Source of the DNA: Melioribacter roseus
GTDB lineage: Bacteria > Bacteroidota > Ignavibacteria > Ignavibacteriales > Melioribacteraceae
Length of the DNA stretch: 64,000 bases
Reading direction: 5' to 3'
Assembly: GCA_020724265.1 (NCBI GenBank)
Contig: DYHH01000002.1
Location: 201,026-265,025 of the forward strand
The notes under the pieces were generated by a model. The model had not been told where the DNA came from, did no database searches, and worked only from the letters and a program-made list of their open reading frames with translations. Every line of letters begins with the position of its first letter. Position 1 is the first letter of the stretch. The position numbers and the translations under genes are program-made. Shown here one piece after another: positions 36,884 through 47,419 of the stretch.

Positions 36884-38833
36884 ATGAAAAAAGCTAATAG
36901 GATATTATTTATTATAATTTTCTTTTCGAGCATTATTGCTCAGGAAAATCCGTTTAATAAAGGAGTTAACCTAACCGGATGGTTCCAAGCAAACAGTCCT
37001 ACCGAGATTCATTTCACTAAATATACTAAGCAGGATTTTGAGAATATTAAAAGTCTCGGAGCAGATGTTATCCGGCTTCCGATCAACTTGCACAGTATGA
37101 CACTCGGTTCACCCGGATACGAGCTTGATCCGCTCTTCACACGCTTTTTAAATGAAGTTATCGATTGGGCGGAAGAACTTGAAATTAATTTGATATTGGA
37201 TAACCACACGTTTGATCCCGCAACTTCAACTGATCCGAATATTGGTGATGTATTGATTCCGGTTTGGGAAAGTATGGCTGAACATTTCAAAGAAAGATCT
37301 ACATATATTTATTACGAGATATTAAACGAGCCGCATGGAATTGGTGATGCAGAATGGAATGCAATCCAACAAAATGTTATCGATGCAATTAGAGCAATCG
37401 ACTCGGTTCATACAATTATTGTCGGTCCCGCAGGTTGGAACAGCTACAATAATTTAAAGTATATGCCGGAATATGAAGATGACAATTTGATCTACACTTT
37501 TCATTTTTATGATCCGTTTTTGTTCACACACCAAGGTGCAAGTTGGACTGATCCTTCACTAGTTTCATTAAGTGGGATGCCGTTTCCATATAATGCTTCC
37601 AATATGCCTCAACTTCCTAATGATTTGGTTGGCACTTGGGTTGCCGGTGCATTTAATAATTATCAGAATGAAGGAACAATTGGCAAAGTAAGGCAACTAA
37701 TTGATCTTGCGGTTGCGTTTAAAGAAGAGCGAAATGTAAAAATCTTTTGTGGCGAGTTCGGAGTTTATATCCCTAATTCAAATAATACCGATCGTATTCT
37801 TTGGTATAATATCGTTAGAACTTATCTTGAAGCAAATGAAATTGCTTGGACTTCATGGGATTATCACGGCGGTTTCGGTTTGTTTGAGAAAAACAGCAGC
37901 GGCTTGTTTAACCATGACTTAAACGTGCATCTTCTCGGTGCTCTCGGTTTTAATGTTCCACCTCAAACTGAATTTGAGTTAAAACCGGATTCAACAGGAT
38001 TCGGTATCTATTCGGATTTTATCGAGCCCGGGATTGCCGGTAATAGTTACACTAATGGAGTGCTTAATTTTTATAACAATAATTCTAAAGAAGGTGACTA
38101 TTGTATTTCATGGTCTAATCCTTCTCAATATGATGCTGTTAGATTTCAATTCACTCCAATAAAAGATTTTACTTATTTGTTGGATAATAATTATAACATT
38201 GGGTTTTGGGTTAAAGGTGATAATCCGAATATTAAATTTCAGATAAGGTTTGTAGATACAAAAATTAACGATGAAGATCATCCTTGGCGAATGAGTTACG
38301 ACATAGATACTTTTGTTGCTCTATTTAACGGTCAATGGCAGTACGTAGAAATTCCGCTTTCCGATTTTTACGAAACCGGGTCATGGGATAATACTTGGTA
38401 TAGCCCGCAAGGATTATTCGATTGGGGAAATGTGAGTTCATTTGAAGTTGTCGATGAATTCGGGAAACTTTCGCAAAATGAAATTTTTATCGATCAAATA
38501 AAAGTTTTTGATCCGACAGCAACCGGTATTGAAGAAGAAATAATTGCAAAAAAATTTATGCTCTTCCAAAATTATCCCAATCCATTTAACCCGGCAACAA
38601 AGATAAAATTCACTTTGCCAAGCGTAGGCGACGATTATATTCGTCCCCTACAAACACAATTAATTGTTTATGATATTCTCGGTCGTGAAGTTCAAACTCT
38701 TGTAAACGAAGTCAAAGCGCCCGGCTCTTATGAAATTAGATTCAATGCATCACGTTTATCAACCGGGATTTATTATTACCGGCTCACATACGGTACAAAG
38801 TCCGAAATTAAACAAATGATGCTAATTAAATAA
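36884..38833 (+). CDS. Secreted GH5 glycosidase with carbohydrate-binding and sorting domains
   Basis: A 649-residue protein. The ATG at 36884 gives a signal peptide (MKKANRILFIIIFFSSIIAQ) and is preferred over a TTG at 36845. The GH5 barrel covers about 20-365, with acid/base E149 in EILNEPHG and nucleophile E291 in FCGEFGVY. It differs clearly from the GH5 enzymes at 866 and 34804. A CBM11-like beta-sandwich at about 370-550 (NIGFWVKGDNPNIKFQIRF) and a sorting domain with NYPNPFNPATK follow; the latter has a short insert (VGDDYIRPLQTQ). It is the last gene of the glucan locus. Substrate is undetermined among beta-glucans and mannans. Confidence 0.87.
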   Translation: MKKANRILFIIIFFSSIIAQENPFNKGVNLTGWFQANSPTEIHFTKYTKQDFENIKSLGADVIRLPINLHSMTLGSPGYELDPLFTRFLNEVIDWAEELEINLILDNHTFDPATSTDPNIGDVLIPVWESMAEHFKERSTYIYYEILNEPHGIGDAEWNAIQQNVIDAIRAIDSVHTIIVGPAGWNSYNNLKYMPEYEDDNLIYTFHFYDPFLFTHQGASWTDPSLVSLSGMPFPYNASNMPQLPNDLVGTWVAGAFNNYQNEGTIGKVRQLIDLAVAFKEERNVKIFCGEFGVYIPNSNNTDRILWYNIVRTYLEANEIAWTSWDYHGGFGLFEKNSSGLFNHDLNVHLLGALGFNVPPQTEFELKPDSTGFGIYSDFIEPGIAGNSYTNGVLNFYNNNSKEGDYCISWSNPSQYDAVRFQFTPIKDFTYLLDNNYNIGFWVKGDNPNIKFQIRFVDTKINDEDHPWRMSYDIDTFVALFNGQWQYVEIPLSDFYETGSWDNTWYSPQGLFDWGNVSSFEVVDEFGKLSQNEIFIDQIKVFDPTATGIEEEIIAKKFMLFQNYPNPFNPATKIKFTLPSVGDDYIRPLQTQLIVYDILGREVQTLVNEVKAPGSYEIRFNASRLSTGIYYYRLTYGTKSEIKQMMLIK

Positions 38834-38992
38834 ACCTCAAGTCTTATTCTAATTTCAAAAACCTATACCTGTAATTATCATAAAACATCATATTTACTAC
38901 TTTATAATTAGGTGATCTGAGTCAATTGAGGAAGTTCTAAAATAGAATAACTGATTAAAATCAAATATCTTACAAACATATTTTTTTAATAG

Positions 38993-39031
38993 GCTCTTTA
39001 TTTTTAATAAAAAAAATCGATAATAAAGAGC
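38993..39031. repeat. 10-bp inverted repeat upstream of the hybrid kinase
   Basis: GCTCTTTATT (38993-39002) and AATAAAGAGC (39022-39031) are exact reverse complements separated by 19 bases. They lie in the 258-bp gap between the glucan locus and the kinase at 39092. It could be an operator or a terminator-like hairpin; it has no T-run directly after the stem. Nothing else in this gap is recognisable. Confidence 0.45.
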
Positions 39032-39091
39032 AGGATTATATAAAAAATAAGTAACTGAAAAAAGTGATCATCAATTTGCGAAATTGAATAA

Positions 39092-42000
39092 ATGATAAAA
39101 AGAATTGCTCGAATAGTCATAATTATTTTATGCTTTTTCTTAATGAACTTCAAAAGTACAGCGGAGGAAAATTCATTACCTTTCCCGCCTCAATTAGATA
39201 GCTTGATAAATATTCGAAATCAATTTGGTAATGATACAGATAAAGTTAAGCTGTTAAACAAAATAGCCTGGCATTATGTTGTATTAAATGCCGACAGCGG
39301 CTTACAGTATGGGAATGAAGCATTAAAATTAGCAAATTCACTTGGCTGGGAAAGAGGTTCTGCCGATGCATATAATAATATCGGCGAATCACTACGCTAT
39401 AAAGGCGATTTTGAAAATTCTCTTAGCAATCATAAGACTGCGTTAAATATCTTTGAATCCATTGACGACAAACAGGGAATAGCTCATAGTTTAAGTCAAA
39501 TTGGTATTTCCTATTACAACTTATCGGATCTTTCCATTTCGTATGAATATTTTTATAAAGCTTTATCATTATACAGAGAATTTAACGATAAAGACGGCAT
39601 TGCAAAAAACCTCAGTTACATGGGAATCATACAAAGTAATTTAAAAGAATATGAACTTGCATTAGAACATTTCACGAACTCAAAGAATATTTACAAAGAA
39701 TTGAATGAACAGCAGAAGTTTGCCGTTCAATTAGCAAATATCGGTATGGTGTATTATGATTTAAAAGAGTACGGCAAAGCTCTTGAAAACTATAAACAAG
39801 CTCTGCAATTGTTTGACGAAGTTGGTGATTTCTTTAGTAAGTCGATTTTTTTAAGTAATGCCGGATTAGTATATACTGCTCTTTCGGATTACGAAAATGC
39901 AGAATCGTCATTTACAGAAGCACTAAGAATATCGACTCAATTAGATGATAAAGAGGGAATAGCTTATCAATACGGCAACATAGGAAAATTATACTTAAAA
40001 AAAGCTGAAGACAAAGTTCTCCAACAATCAGGACAAATAACAAACGAGTTAATAACCCGGTCAATTGAATACTTAGAAAAGTCTATTGATCTTCTTGATT
40101 CGTTAGGTGAAAATATCGAACGAAAAGAATTTTTATTTTCACTTTCACAGGCATATAAGTTAAAGAATAATTTCCCAAAAGCTTTTGAAATATTTGTAAC
40201 CGCAACTCAAATAAAAGATTCTATCCTTACTTCCGAAAGCAAAAAACAAATTGCGGAATTAGAAATCAGACAGAAGCTTGATATCAGAGAGAAGGAACTG
40301 GAATTATTAAATGCAAAGAATGATTACCAAAGAATAATTACCTACTCACTTATTGCGTTTATAGGCTTAATGGCTGTCTCGGCAGTAATTATTTTTGTTC
40401 TATATATGAGAATTAAAGATGATAACCGTACTCTAAATGAGAATATTCGTATAAGAACAGAGATTGAAGAATCCCTAAGGCAAAACGAAGAAGATTTGAA
40501 AAAATATCATGAACATCTCGAAGTACTTGTAAATGAGCGAACTAAAGAATTGGAAAAAGAAATTACCGAAAGAATTGATATTGAAGATAGTTTAAGAAGG
40601 AGTAAAGAAAGATATGATCTTGCAGTGGAAGGAGCTGAGTTGGGCACCTGGGATTGGGACATCCCGAGCGGGAAAGTAATCTATAGTGGCAAATATCTCG
40701 AAATGCTTGGATACAGCAAAGATGAATTTAAACCAACTTTAGATTCATGGGAAAATGCAATTCATCCGGAGGATAGACAATATGTTTTGTCAAGTCTTCA
40801 AGATCATTTAGACGGAAAGACAGAATTGTATAAAACAGAACACCGTCTTAAAACCAAAACCGGAGATTGGAAGTGGATACTTGACGTTGGAAAAATTGTT
40901 GAAAGAGACAACTACGGTAAACCTATAAGAGCGGCTGGAATTCATCATGATATTACCGAAAAGAAAATAATAGATCAAGCAATTAAAGAAAGTGAAGTTC
41001 GGTTCCGATCAATATTTGATAATGTAATTAATATTGCCGTACAAGGTTATTTAGAGGACGGAACAGTTCATTATTGGAATAAAGCTAGCGAAACTCTTTA
41101 TGGTTATACATCTGAAGAAGCCGTTGGTAATAGACTTTATGATTTGATCATTCCCGAAGAGGCAGTAGAAGAAGTTAAAGAAGCTGTTAAAAATATGTTT
41201 GAAACCGAAATTTCTATTCCTTCGGAAGAATTACTTCTTAAAAAGAAAGACGGCTCTCTTGTGCATGTATATAGTAATCATACAATTATTAATATACCCG
41301 GTAAGCGTAAGGAAATGTATTGCATTGATGTTGATCTTACCGAGCTTAAAAAAGCTGAAAATGAACTGAGAGAAAAAAATGAATTTATTCAAACAGTACT
41401 TGAAAATTTACCGATTGGAATTGCCTTAAATAAAATTGATGAGGGTAAAGCTTTTTACGTAAACAAAAAATTTGAAAATACTTACGGATGGCCCTCATCC
41501 GAACTTAAAGATATTACAACATTTTTTGAAAAAGTTTATCCCGATCCGGAATACAGGGAAAGCATAATTCAAAAAATTATGGCTGACATAAACAGCGGTG
41601 ACGTAAACAGGATGATTTGGAATGATATAGAGATTACTACCGAATCCGGTGAGAAAAGAATTGTAAATGCGCAGAACATTCCTTTATTGGAACAAAATAC
41701 TATGGTATCTACTGTGTTGGATGTTACTGCTGAAAAAAAATCCGAGAAGTTGTTAAGAGAAAGCGAAGAAAAATTTAGAAATCTTTTTGAAACAATGCCG
41801 TCGGGTTATTACCGTTCAACGCCTCAAGGTTATTACATTGATGCCAATCCCGCTTTTATCAAGATGCTCGGTTATGAGACATTGGAAGAATTAAAAAGTT
41901 TATACATACCCACCGATGTTTATGTCAACCCTCATGAGAGAGAGGAACTGACGAGAAGTAATCCCGGGTTTATCGAAAGAGAAGAGACATACCGGCTGAA

Positions 42001-44389
42001 AAGAAAAGACGGTTCAATAATTTGGCTCGAAGAGTTTTCCCGGTTTGTTAAAGATAAAAACGGGAATGTAATTTATAACGAAGGGCTATGTAAAGATATT
42101 ACAGACAGAAAACTTGCGGAAGAGAAATTAATTGAAAGTGAAGAACGGTTTCGAAGTCTATACAATAACTCATCAATAGGTATATATAGAACCACACCGG
42201 AAGGTAAAATTTTGTTAGCTAATCCTGCCTTGGTAAAATTACTTAAATATGATTCGTTCGAAGAATTAAAAACAAAAAACGTCTATGAACCCGGTGTTGG
42301 TATGAACCAGGAAATGAGAAATTTATTTAGAGACATAATTCAAAAAGACGGTGAAATTATTGGTTTTGAAACTGAATGGTATACAAAGGATGGAAGTAAA
42401 TTATACATTAGGGAAAGTGCGAAAGCAATTAAGGATGATGATGGAAAAATTATTTACTACGATGGTACAATTGAGGATATAACACTAAGAAAATTAGCCG
42501 AAGAATCTCTGCTTCATAGCGAGGAACTCCACAGAAAATTACTTATGACAGTACCAGATCTAATTATAAGAACTAACCTGCAAGGTGAGATTATCTTTGT
42601 AAATGAATATACTTTTGATAAAATCGGATTTAATCCCAAAGAAAATCTGCTCGGCAAAAATATGCTCACTTTTGTTTCAGAAAAAGATTTACCGCGTGCA
42701 ATTGAAAATACAAAATTGATGTTTGAACGACCTCTTGGCGTTCAAGAGTATTTGCTGAAATTCGAAAATGAATTCGAAATAATCTGTGAAGTAAACGGTG
42801 ATATTATTGTTGATGCCGATAATAAACCTATCGGAATGGTTTATGTAATAAGGGATATAACGGAACGTAAACTAGCAGAATCCGCTTTGCGTGAAAGCGA
42901 GGAGAGGTTTTCTAAAGCATTCAAATCTAGCCCTGCACCGCTTGTAATATCAGAAATTGAAACCGGTAAGTTCATTGATGTAAATGAACAATGGATAGAT
43001 ATGCTTGGATACTCCCTTGAAGAAAATATAAGTCATACTTCAAAAGAACTTGGAATATGGGACGATCCTAACGATCGCGATAGAGCTGTAGCATTAATTA
43101 AAAAAGACGGACATTTTAAAAATCTACCTATTAAGTTTGTTACTAAATCTGGTGAAAAACGAGATGCGTTTTGGTCGGCTGAAATTATTTTCTTACATGG
43201 TAAAGAAGTAATGCTTTCATTAATCTATGATTATACAGAACAAAAAATTATTCAGGAAGCCCTATTAGAATCTCAAAGACTAAGTGCTGTTGGTGAAATG
43301 TCTTCGGCAATTGCTCATGATTTTAACAACTCTTTACAATCAATTTCCGGCAATCTCGAGTTGGCATTATTGAAGGTAGAAAACAAGAATCCTCTGAAAA
43401 AATACTTAAGTACTATTAAAACGGCAGTAAGTGATGCTGCTGTTCGAGTTCAACTTTTGCAAAGATTTGCCGGAAAGTCGAAATCAAGATACGAGTATAA
43501 TCCCATTAATTTAAATCAGGTTGCCAAAGACGTGATAGTTCAAACACGTCCTCTATGGAAAGACAATGTTCAAAAAGAAGGATCGGTAATTAGGTTTGAA
43601 ACATCATATGCCGATATTCCTACAATTCTTGGTAATGAAGGTGAATTACGCTCTGCAGTATATAACTTAATAAAGAATAGTATTGAAGCAATGCCTCGGG
43701 GCGGTGTTATCAAGATAAAAACTTCATGTAAAGATAACAAAGTTTATCTAAGTTGTACTGATACCGGTACCGGTATGGATGAAGAAACTAAATCCAGAGT
43801 TTTTCAACCATTCTTTTCTACAAAAGGTTTTGAAGCGGGAAGAGGAATGGGGATGGTAAATGCTTACAGCATAATTAAAGAACATGGCGGAAAGTTAGAA
43901 GTAATAATGAGTCAGCCGGGAAAAGGAACAGAAATACAAATAGTTTTACCAGTAAGCGATATTCAAGAAAAAGATGAAGTTTTGGAATCTAAGAATTCAG
44001 ATGTTGATATTACCGCTAATATACTATGGGTTGATGATGATAATTTAATCAGAGATGTTGTCGGCGAAATGCTGGAGGTACTCGGTCATAAAGGAGATGT
44101 TGTTGGAAGCGGCGAAGAAGCTCTGATCAAATTAAATGAAAATAGTTACGATCTTGTTGTTACCGATATTGGAATGCCTGGAATGAACGGCTGGGAACTT
44201 GCAGATAAAATACGGGAACTCTATAAAGGTAAAATTAAAGTTGCAGTATTAACCGGCTGGGGAGATCAAATTGATGATGACGAAAAACAACGGCACGGTG
44301 TTTCATTCATTATAGGAAAACCTTTTAGGATTGAGCAAATAGAAAGATTAATTACCGAAGCGGTAATATTAGGGAAAGATGATAGATAA
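39092..44389 (+). CDS. Hybrid sensor histidine kinase: TPR, TM, seven PAS, kinase core, receiver
   Basis: A 1765-residue protein. A signal or anchor (about 1-23) is followed by TPR repeats at about 60-330 (NNIGESLRYKGDFENSLSNH) outside the membrane. One transmembrane helix lies at about 416-436, then a coiled coil. Seven PAS/PAC units start near 502, 633, 764, 890, 1015, 1142 and 1268, each ending in a D(I/V/L)T-type linker. The DHp has H1409 in IAHDFNNSLQ, and the ATPase domain includes DTGTGMD and GRGMGMVNAY. The C-terminal receiver has D1692 in VTDIGMPG. TPR plus TM resembles sensors that read bound partners. No output domain is present, so a phosphorelay or regulator elsewhere is needed. 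A link with the adjacent glucan locus is possible only by position. Confidence 0.9.
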   Translation: MIKRIARIVIIILCFFLMNFKSTAEENSLPFPPQLDSLINIRNQFGNDTDKVKLLNKIAWHYVVLNADSGLQYGNEALKLANSLGWERGSADAYNNIGESLRYKGDFENSLSNHKTALNIFESIDDKQGIAHSLSQIGISYYNLSDLSISYEYFYKALSLYREFNDKDGIAKNLSYMGIIQSNLKEYELALEHFTNSKNIYKELNEQQKFAVQLANIGMVYYDLKEYGKALENYKQALQLFDEVGDFFSKSIFLSNAGLVYTALSDYENAESSFTEALRISTQLDDKEGIAYQYGNIGKLYLKKAEDKVLQQSGQITNELITRSIEYLEKSIDLLDSLGENIERKEFLFSLSQAYKLKNNFPKAFEIFVTATQIKDSILTSESKKQIAELEIRQKLDIREKELELLNAKNDYQRIITYSLIAFIGLMAVSAVIIFVLYMRIKDDNRTLNENIRIRTEIEESLRQNEEDLKKYHEHLEVLVNERTKELEKEITERIDIEDSLRRSKERYDLAVEGAELGTWDWDIPSGKVIYSGKYLEMLGYSKDEFKPTLDSWENAIHPEDRQYVLSSLQDHLDGKTELYKTEHRLKTKTGDWKWILDVGKIVERDNYGKPIRAAGIHHDITEKKIIDQAIKESEVRFRSIFDNVINIAVQGYLEDGTVHYWNKASETLYGYTSEEAVGNRLYDLIIPEEAVEEVKEAVKNMFETEISIPSEELLLKKKDGSLVHVYSNHTIINIPGKRKEMYCIDVDLTELKKAENELREKNEFIQTVLENLPIGIALNKIDEGKAFYVNKKFENTYGWPSSELKDITTFFEKVYPDPEYRESIIQKIMADINSGDVNRMIWNDIEITTESGEKRIVNAQNIPLLEQNTMVSTVLDVTAEKKSEKLLRESEEKFRNLFETMPSGYYRSTPQGYYIDANPAFIKMLGYETLEELKSLYIPTDVYVNPHEREELTRSNPGFIEREETYRLKRKDGSIIWLEEFSRFVKDKNGNVIYNEGLCKDITDRKLAEEKLIESEERFRSLYNNSSIGIYRTTPEGKILLANPALVKLLKYDSFEELKTKNVYEPGVGMNQEMRNLFRDIIQKDGEIIGFETEWYTKDGSKLYIRESAKAIKDDDGKIIYYDGTIEDITLRKLAEESLLHSEELHRKLLMTVPDLIIRTNLQGEIIFVNEYTFDKIGFNPKENLLGKNMLTFVSEKDLPRAIENTKLMFERPLGVQEYLLKFENEFEIICEVNGDIIVDADNKPIGMVYVIRDITERKLAESALRESEERFSKAFKSSPAPLVISEIETGKFIDVNEQWIDMLGYSLEENISHTSKELGIWDDPNDRDRAVALIKKDGHFKNLPIKFVTKSGEKRDAFWSAEIIFLHGKEVMLSLIYDYTEQKIIQEALLESQRLSAVGEMSSAIAHDFNNSLQSISGNLELALLKVENKNPLKKYLSTIKTAVSDAAVRVQLLQRFAGKSKSRYEYNPINLNQVAKDVIVQTRPLWKDNVQKEGSVIRFETSYADIPTILGNEGELRSAVYNLIKNSIEAMPRGGVIKIKTSCKDNKVYLSCTDTGTGMDEETKSRVFQPFFSTKGFEAGRGMGMVNAYSIIKEHGGKLEVIMSQPGKGTEIQIVLPVSDIQEKDEVLESKNSDVDITANILWVDDDNLIRDVVGEMLEVLGHKGDVVGSGEEALIKLNENSYDLVVTDIGMPGMNGWELADKIRELYKGKIKVAVLTGWGDQIDDDEKQRHGVSFIIGKPFRIEQIERLITEAVILGKDDR

Positions 44390-44469
44390 TTTTTATATTT
44401 CTTTGTCATTCATTTGCAGTTAATGTCTTTTTTAAATTAATATTTCCACCCAATAACTAAAATTAAATA

Positions 44470-47412
44470 ATGAAAAAAAATCGTCTCCTATTGGTGTTTT
44501 TAATTTTTGTTTACGTAATTCTCATATACTCTATGATTGATGCATATTTTTCGATTGATAGTATGCAAACTGATAGAATGCGGAATCTGCATCTTGTTGC
44601 TTATACCGAGTCCACACTTGCTGATATTCGCATTGAGTTGGATGAATATCTATTTCAAAGTAAAGATACCTCGATCCATGATTTTGAAAGTAGTTTGTAT
44701 CTGCTGGACTCAATCTTTTCTAACTTAGAAACTTCCTTATTAAAACTTGCAGGAAAATCTACTTCCGATTTATCACAAAAGATGACTCATAACATAGAAC
44801 TTGCTCGAAACAGTTTGAACTCTTACCAAGATATTGCGGTAGATAGATTTTATGAAGGTATAGCTTCTAAAGGTGATACGCAATTAAAGCAATATTATGA
44901 TGCCTCTTATTCAAACGCAGATGAAGCTTTGAGTAATTTAAGAAGAAGTTATCTCTCGTTTATTGATGAAGAAAATAACAACCTAAAACAAATTTATAGA
45001 ATTAGAATCATCATTAGTTTCCTATTGTTTGCTACCCTTACTTTTTGGATAACACTTTATATGATAAAAAATGAAAAATATAAGAAGCAATTAAAGGAGA
45101 GTGAGGAGAAGTATAAAAACATATTTAACAGTTCTCCCCTCGGAATAATACATTTTACAAAAGAAGGAATTATTACCGAGTGTAACCAAAGATTTTATAG
45201 TATTGTAGGAACAGAGCGTAACACTTTGATCGGATCAAATCTGTTTTATGAACTTCACGATGAAAAAGTTATTAACGCTATTAAAGATTCATTGGTAATA
45301 GGAAGAGGGTTCTATGAAGATGTCTATGAATCCGCAGTTTCAAATAATGAGACTTATGTAAGAGGACACTTTAACGGTATCTACAATGTTGATAAGGAAA
45401 TAGTCGGCGGTGTTGGAATTATTGAAGATATATCAAAGTATAAAGAATTCGAAACAAAGCTTATTGAGACGCAAGAACGATATGAAACTTTCATAAATGA
45501 AACACATGAAGGTATTTATAGAATGGAATTCAAAGAAACGATTCCGGTTAATCTAAGCCCCGAAGAGCAAGCAAAACTTTATTACAAAAACGGGTTTATT
45601 GCCGAGTGCAACCAAGCATTTGCAAAAATGTATCAAGCAGAATCACCTGAGGTTTTTATCGGCAAAGCTATTGCCGAACTTCATGACTTAGACTCGTTCC
45701 CGGAAAACTTTGATGAAACTGTTAATTTTATAAAAAATAATTACAGGGTCGAAAATCAAATTACAGTTGAAAAAGATCAAAAAGGGGTTACACATTATTT
45801 CTCTAATAACGCTTTGGGAATTATTGAAGATGGTTACTTATTAAGGCTTTGGGGAACACAGATTGACATTACTAAGCAAGTTGAAGCCGAAGAAGAAAGA
45901 AAAATTCTCTATCGTGCAGTTGAACAAAGCCAGGTTTCAATTGTAATTACAGATACATTAGGCAATATCGAATATGTCAATCCTAAGTTTGAAAAAGTTA
46001 CCGGTTATACTTACGATGAAGTAATCGGCAAAAATCCGCGCTTTCTAAAATCCGGTTATGATTACGATTCAACATACAAACAATTGTGGAGTGCAATAAC
46101 TTCGGGTCAAACTTGGAGCGGGATTCTTCACAACAAAAAGAAAGACGGAACCTTGTTTTTTGAATCCGTTAATATTTCTCCAATAATAGATGAGGACGGA
46201 AAAATTCGTCATTTCGTTGCAGTGAAAGAGGATATTACAGAATTAAGAGAAGCCCAAAACGAATTAAACAACTATAAAGATTATTTAGAAGAACTGGTTG
46301 AAAAAAGAACTGCCGAATTAAAAAGCAGAAATATATTCCTTCGCACTCTTATCGATACAATTCCGAACCCCGTTTTTGTTAAAAATCGTAAAGGCGAGTT
46401 CACCGAAGTTAACAGAGCTTTTATAGATATGTTTGGAAACTCGTTCACTGATATTATCGGAAGAGACATTTATTTCCTTGAAGATAGGGAAGAGGAGATA
46501 TCGAGAGCCGAAAATTATAATACCCGGTTACTTGAAAGCTATGGTACTGTAGTTTACGAGACTAACATAAGAAATAAAAATAATGTAAGAATTCCGGTTA
46601 TGGTCTACAAAGCTTCCTTTGGACCCGAAAGTGCTAAGCCGGAAGGTATTGTCGGACTTTTAGTAGATATTTCTGCAGCTAAAAGAACACAAGAGCAAAT
46701 GCAAAAAGCATTAGAGCAGCAGCGTGAATTAAATGAAATGAAAACCAATTTTATCTCACTTGCATCTCATGAATTACGAACTCCGCTGACTGCCATCTAC
46801 AGCTCAACGGAACTAATTGAAAAATACGGACGAAAGTGGAATGAAGAGAAATACCTTGAGCATATTTCAAGAATTAAATTCTCAGTTGATAATCTAACCG
46901 ATCTCATGGAAGATTTATTAACACTTTCTCGTGTTGATACCGGTAAAATAGTTTTCAGTCCGCGTTCCTTTAACTTACATACATTCATTACAAACAATGT
47001 TAAGTCATTGGAATCTCTAAAAACAAACAACCACAGTTTAGTTGTGAATGTTAATCTTAAAACCGAATATTATGTTCTTGACGAAAAACTTCTGAAATAT
47101 ATTATTCAAAACTTGCTTTCGAACGCATTGAAATACTCGCCTAACGGAGGTGAAGTTAAATTAGAAGTCTTCGAAGATAATAATAAAATTAATATCATCG
47201 TTGAGGATCATGGGCTGGGTATTTCACCGGAGGATATGAAAAGTTTATATGAACCGTTTCACCGGGGTAAAAATGTTGCATTGATCTCCGGAACCGGGTT
47301 AGGTTTATCGATTGTAAAAGAAGCTGTTACTTTGCACAACGGCGAAATAAATGTTATTAGTGAAGTTAATAAGGGTTCGCGGTTTGAAATATCATTGCCA
47401 ATTATAGATTAA
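44470..47412 (+). CDS. Membrane PAS-domain sensor histidine kinase
   Basis: A 980-residue kinase with two membrane helices (about 5-25 and 177-200) flanking a helical extracytoplasmic region of about 150 residues. Four PAS units follow, starting near 213, 335, 478 and 615, with a coiled coil at about 590-615. The DHp has H767 in LASHELRTP. The ATPase domain has NLLSNALKYS, DHGLGIS and GTGLGLSIV. The stop codon is 7 bp before the LytTR regulator at 47420, its likely partner. The DHp matches that of the kinase at 62367 (ISLASHELRTPLTAIYSSTE versus ISLVSHEFRTPLTSILSSTE), so the two are paralogs in mirror-image gene sets. Confidence 0.92.
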   Translation: MKKNRLLLVFLIFVYVILIYSMIDAYFSIDSMQTDRMRNLHLVAYTESTLADIRIELDEYLFQSKDTSIHDFESSLYLLDSIFSNLETSLLKLAGKSTSDLSQKMTHNIELARNSLNSYQDIAVDRFYEGIASKGDTQLKQYYDASYSNADEALSNLRRSYLSFIDEENNNLKQIYRIRIIISFLLFATLTFWITLYMIKNEKYKKQLKESEEKYKNIFNSSPLGIIHFTKEGIITECNQRFYSIVGTERNTLIGSNLFYELHDEKVINAIKDSLVIGRGFYEDVYESAVSNNETYVRGHFNGIYNVDKEIVGGVGIIEDISKYKEFETKLIETQERYETFINETHEGIYRMEFKETIPVNLSPEEQAKLYYKNGFIAECNQAFAKMYQAESPEVFIGKAIAELHDLDSFPENFDETVNFIKNNYRVENQITVEKDQKGVTHYFSNNALGIIEDGYLLRLWGTQIDITKQVEAEEERKILYRAVEQSQVSIVITDTLGNIEYVNPKFEKVTGYTYDEVIGKNPRFLKSGYDYDSTYKQLWSAITSGQTWSGILHNKKKDGTLFFESVNISPIIDEDGKIRHFVAVKEDITELREAQNELNNYKDYLEELVEKRTAELKSRNIFLRTLIDTIPNPVFVKNRKGEFTEVNRAFIDMFGNSFTDIIGRDIYFLEDREEEISRAENYNTRLLESYGTVVYETNIRNKNNVRIPVMVYKASFGPESAKPEGIVGLLVDISAAKRTQEQMQKALEQQRELNEMKTNFISLASHELRTPLTAIYSSTELIEKYGRKWNEEKYLEHISRIKFSVDNLTDLMEDLLTLSRVDTGKIVFSPRSFNLHTFITNNVKSLESLKTNNHSLVVNVNLKTEYYVLDEKLLKYIIQNLLSNALKYSPNGGEVKLEVFEDNNKINIIVEDHGLGISPEDMKSLYEPFHRGKNVALISGTGLGLSIVKEAVTLHNGEINVISEVNKGSRFEISLPIID

Positions 47413-47419
47413 CCCGGTC

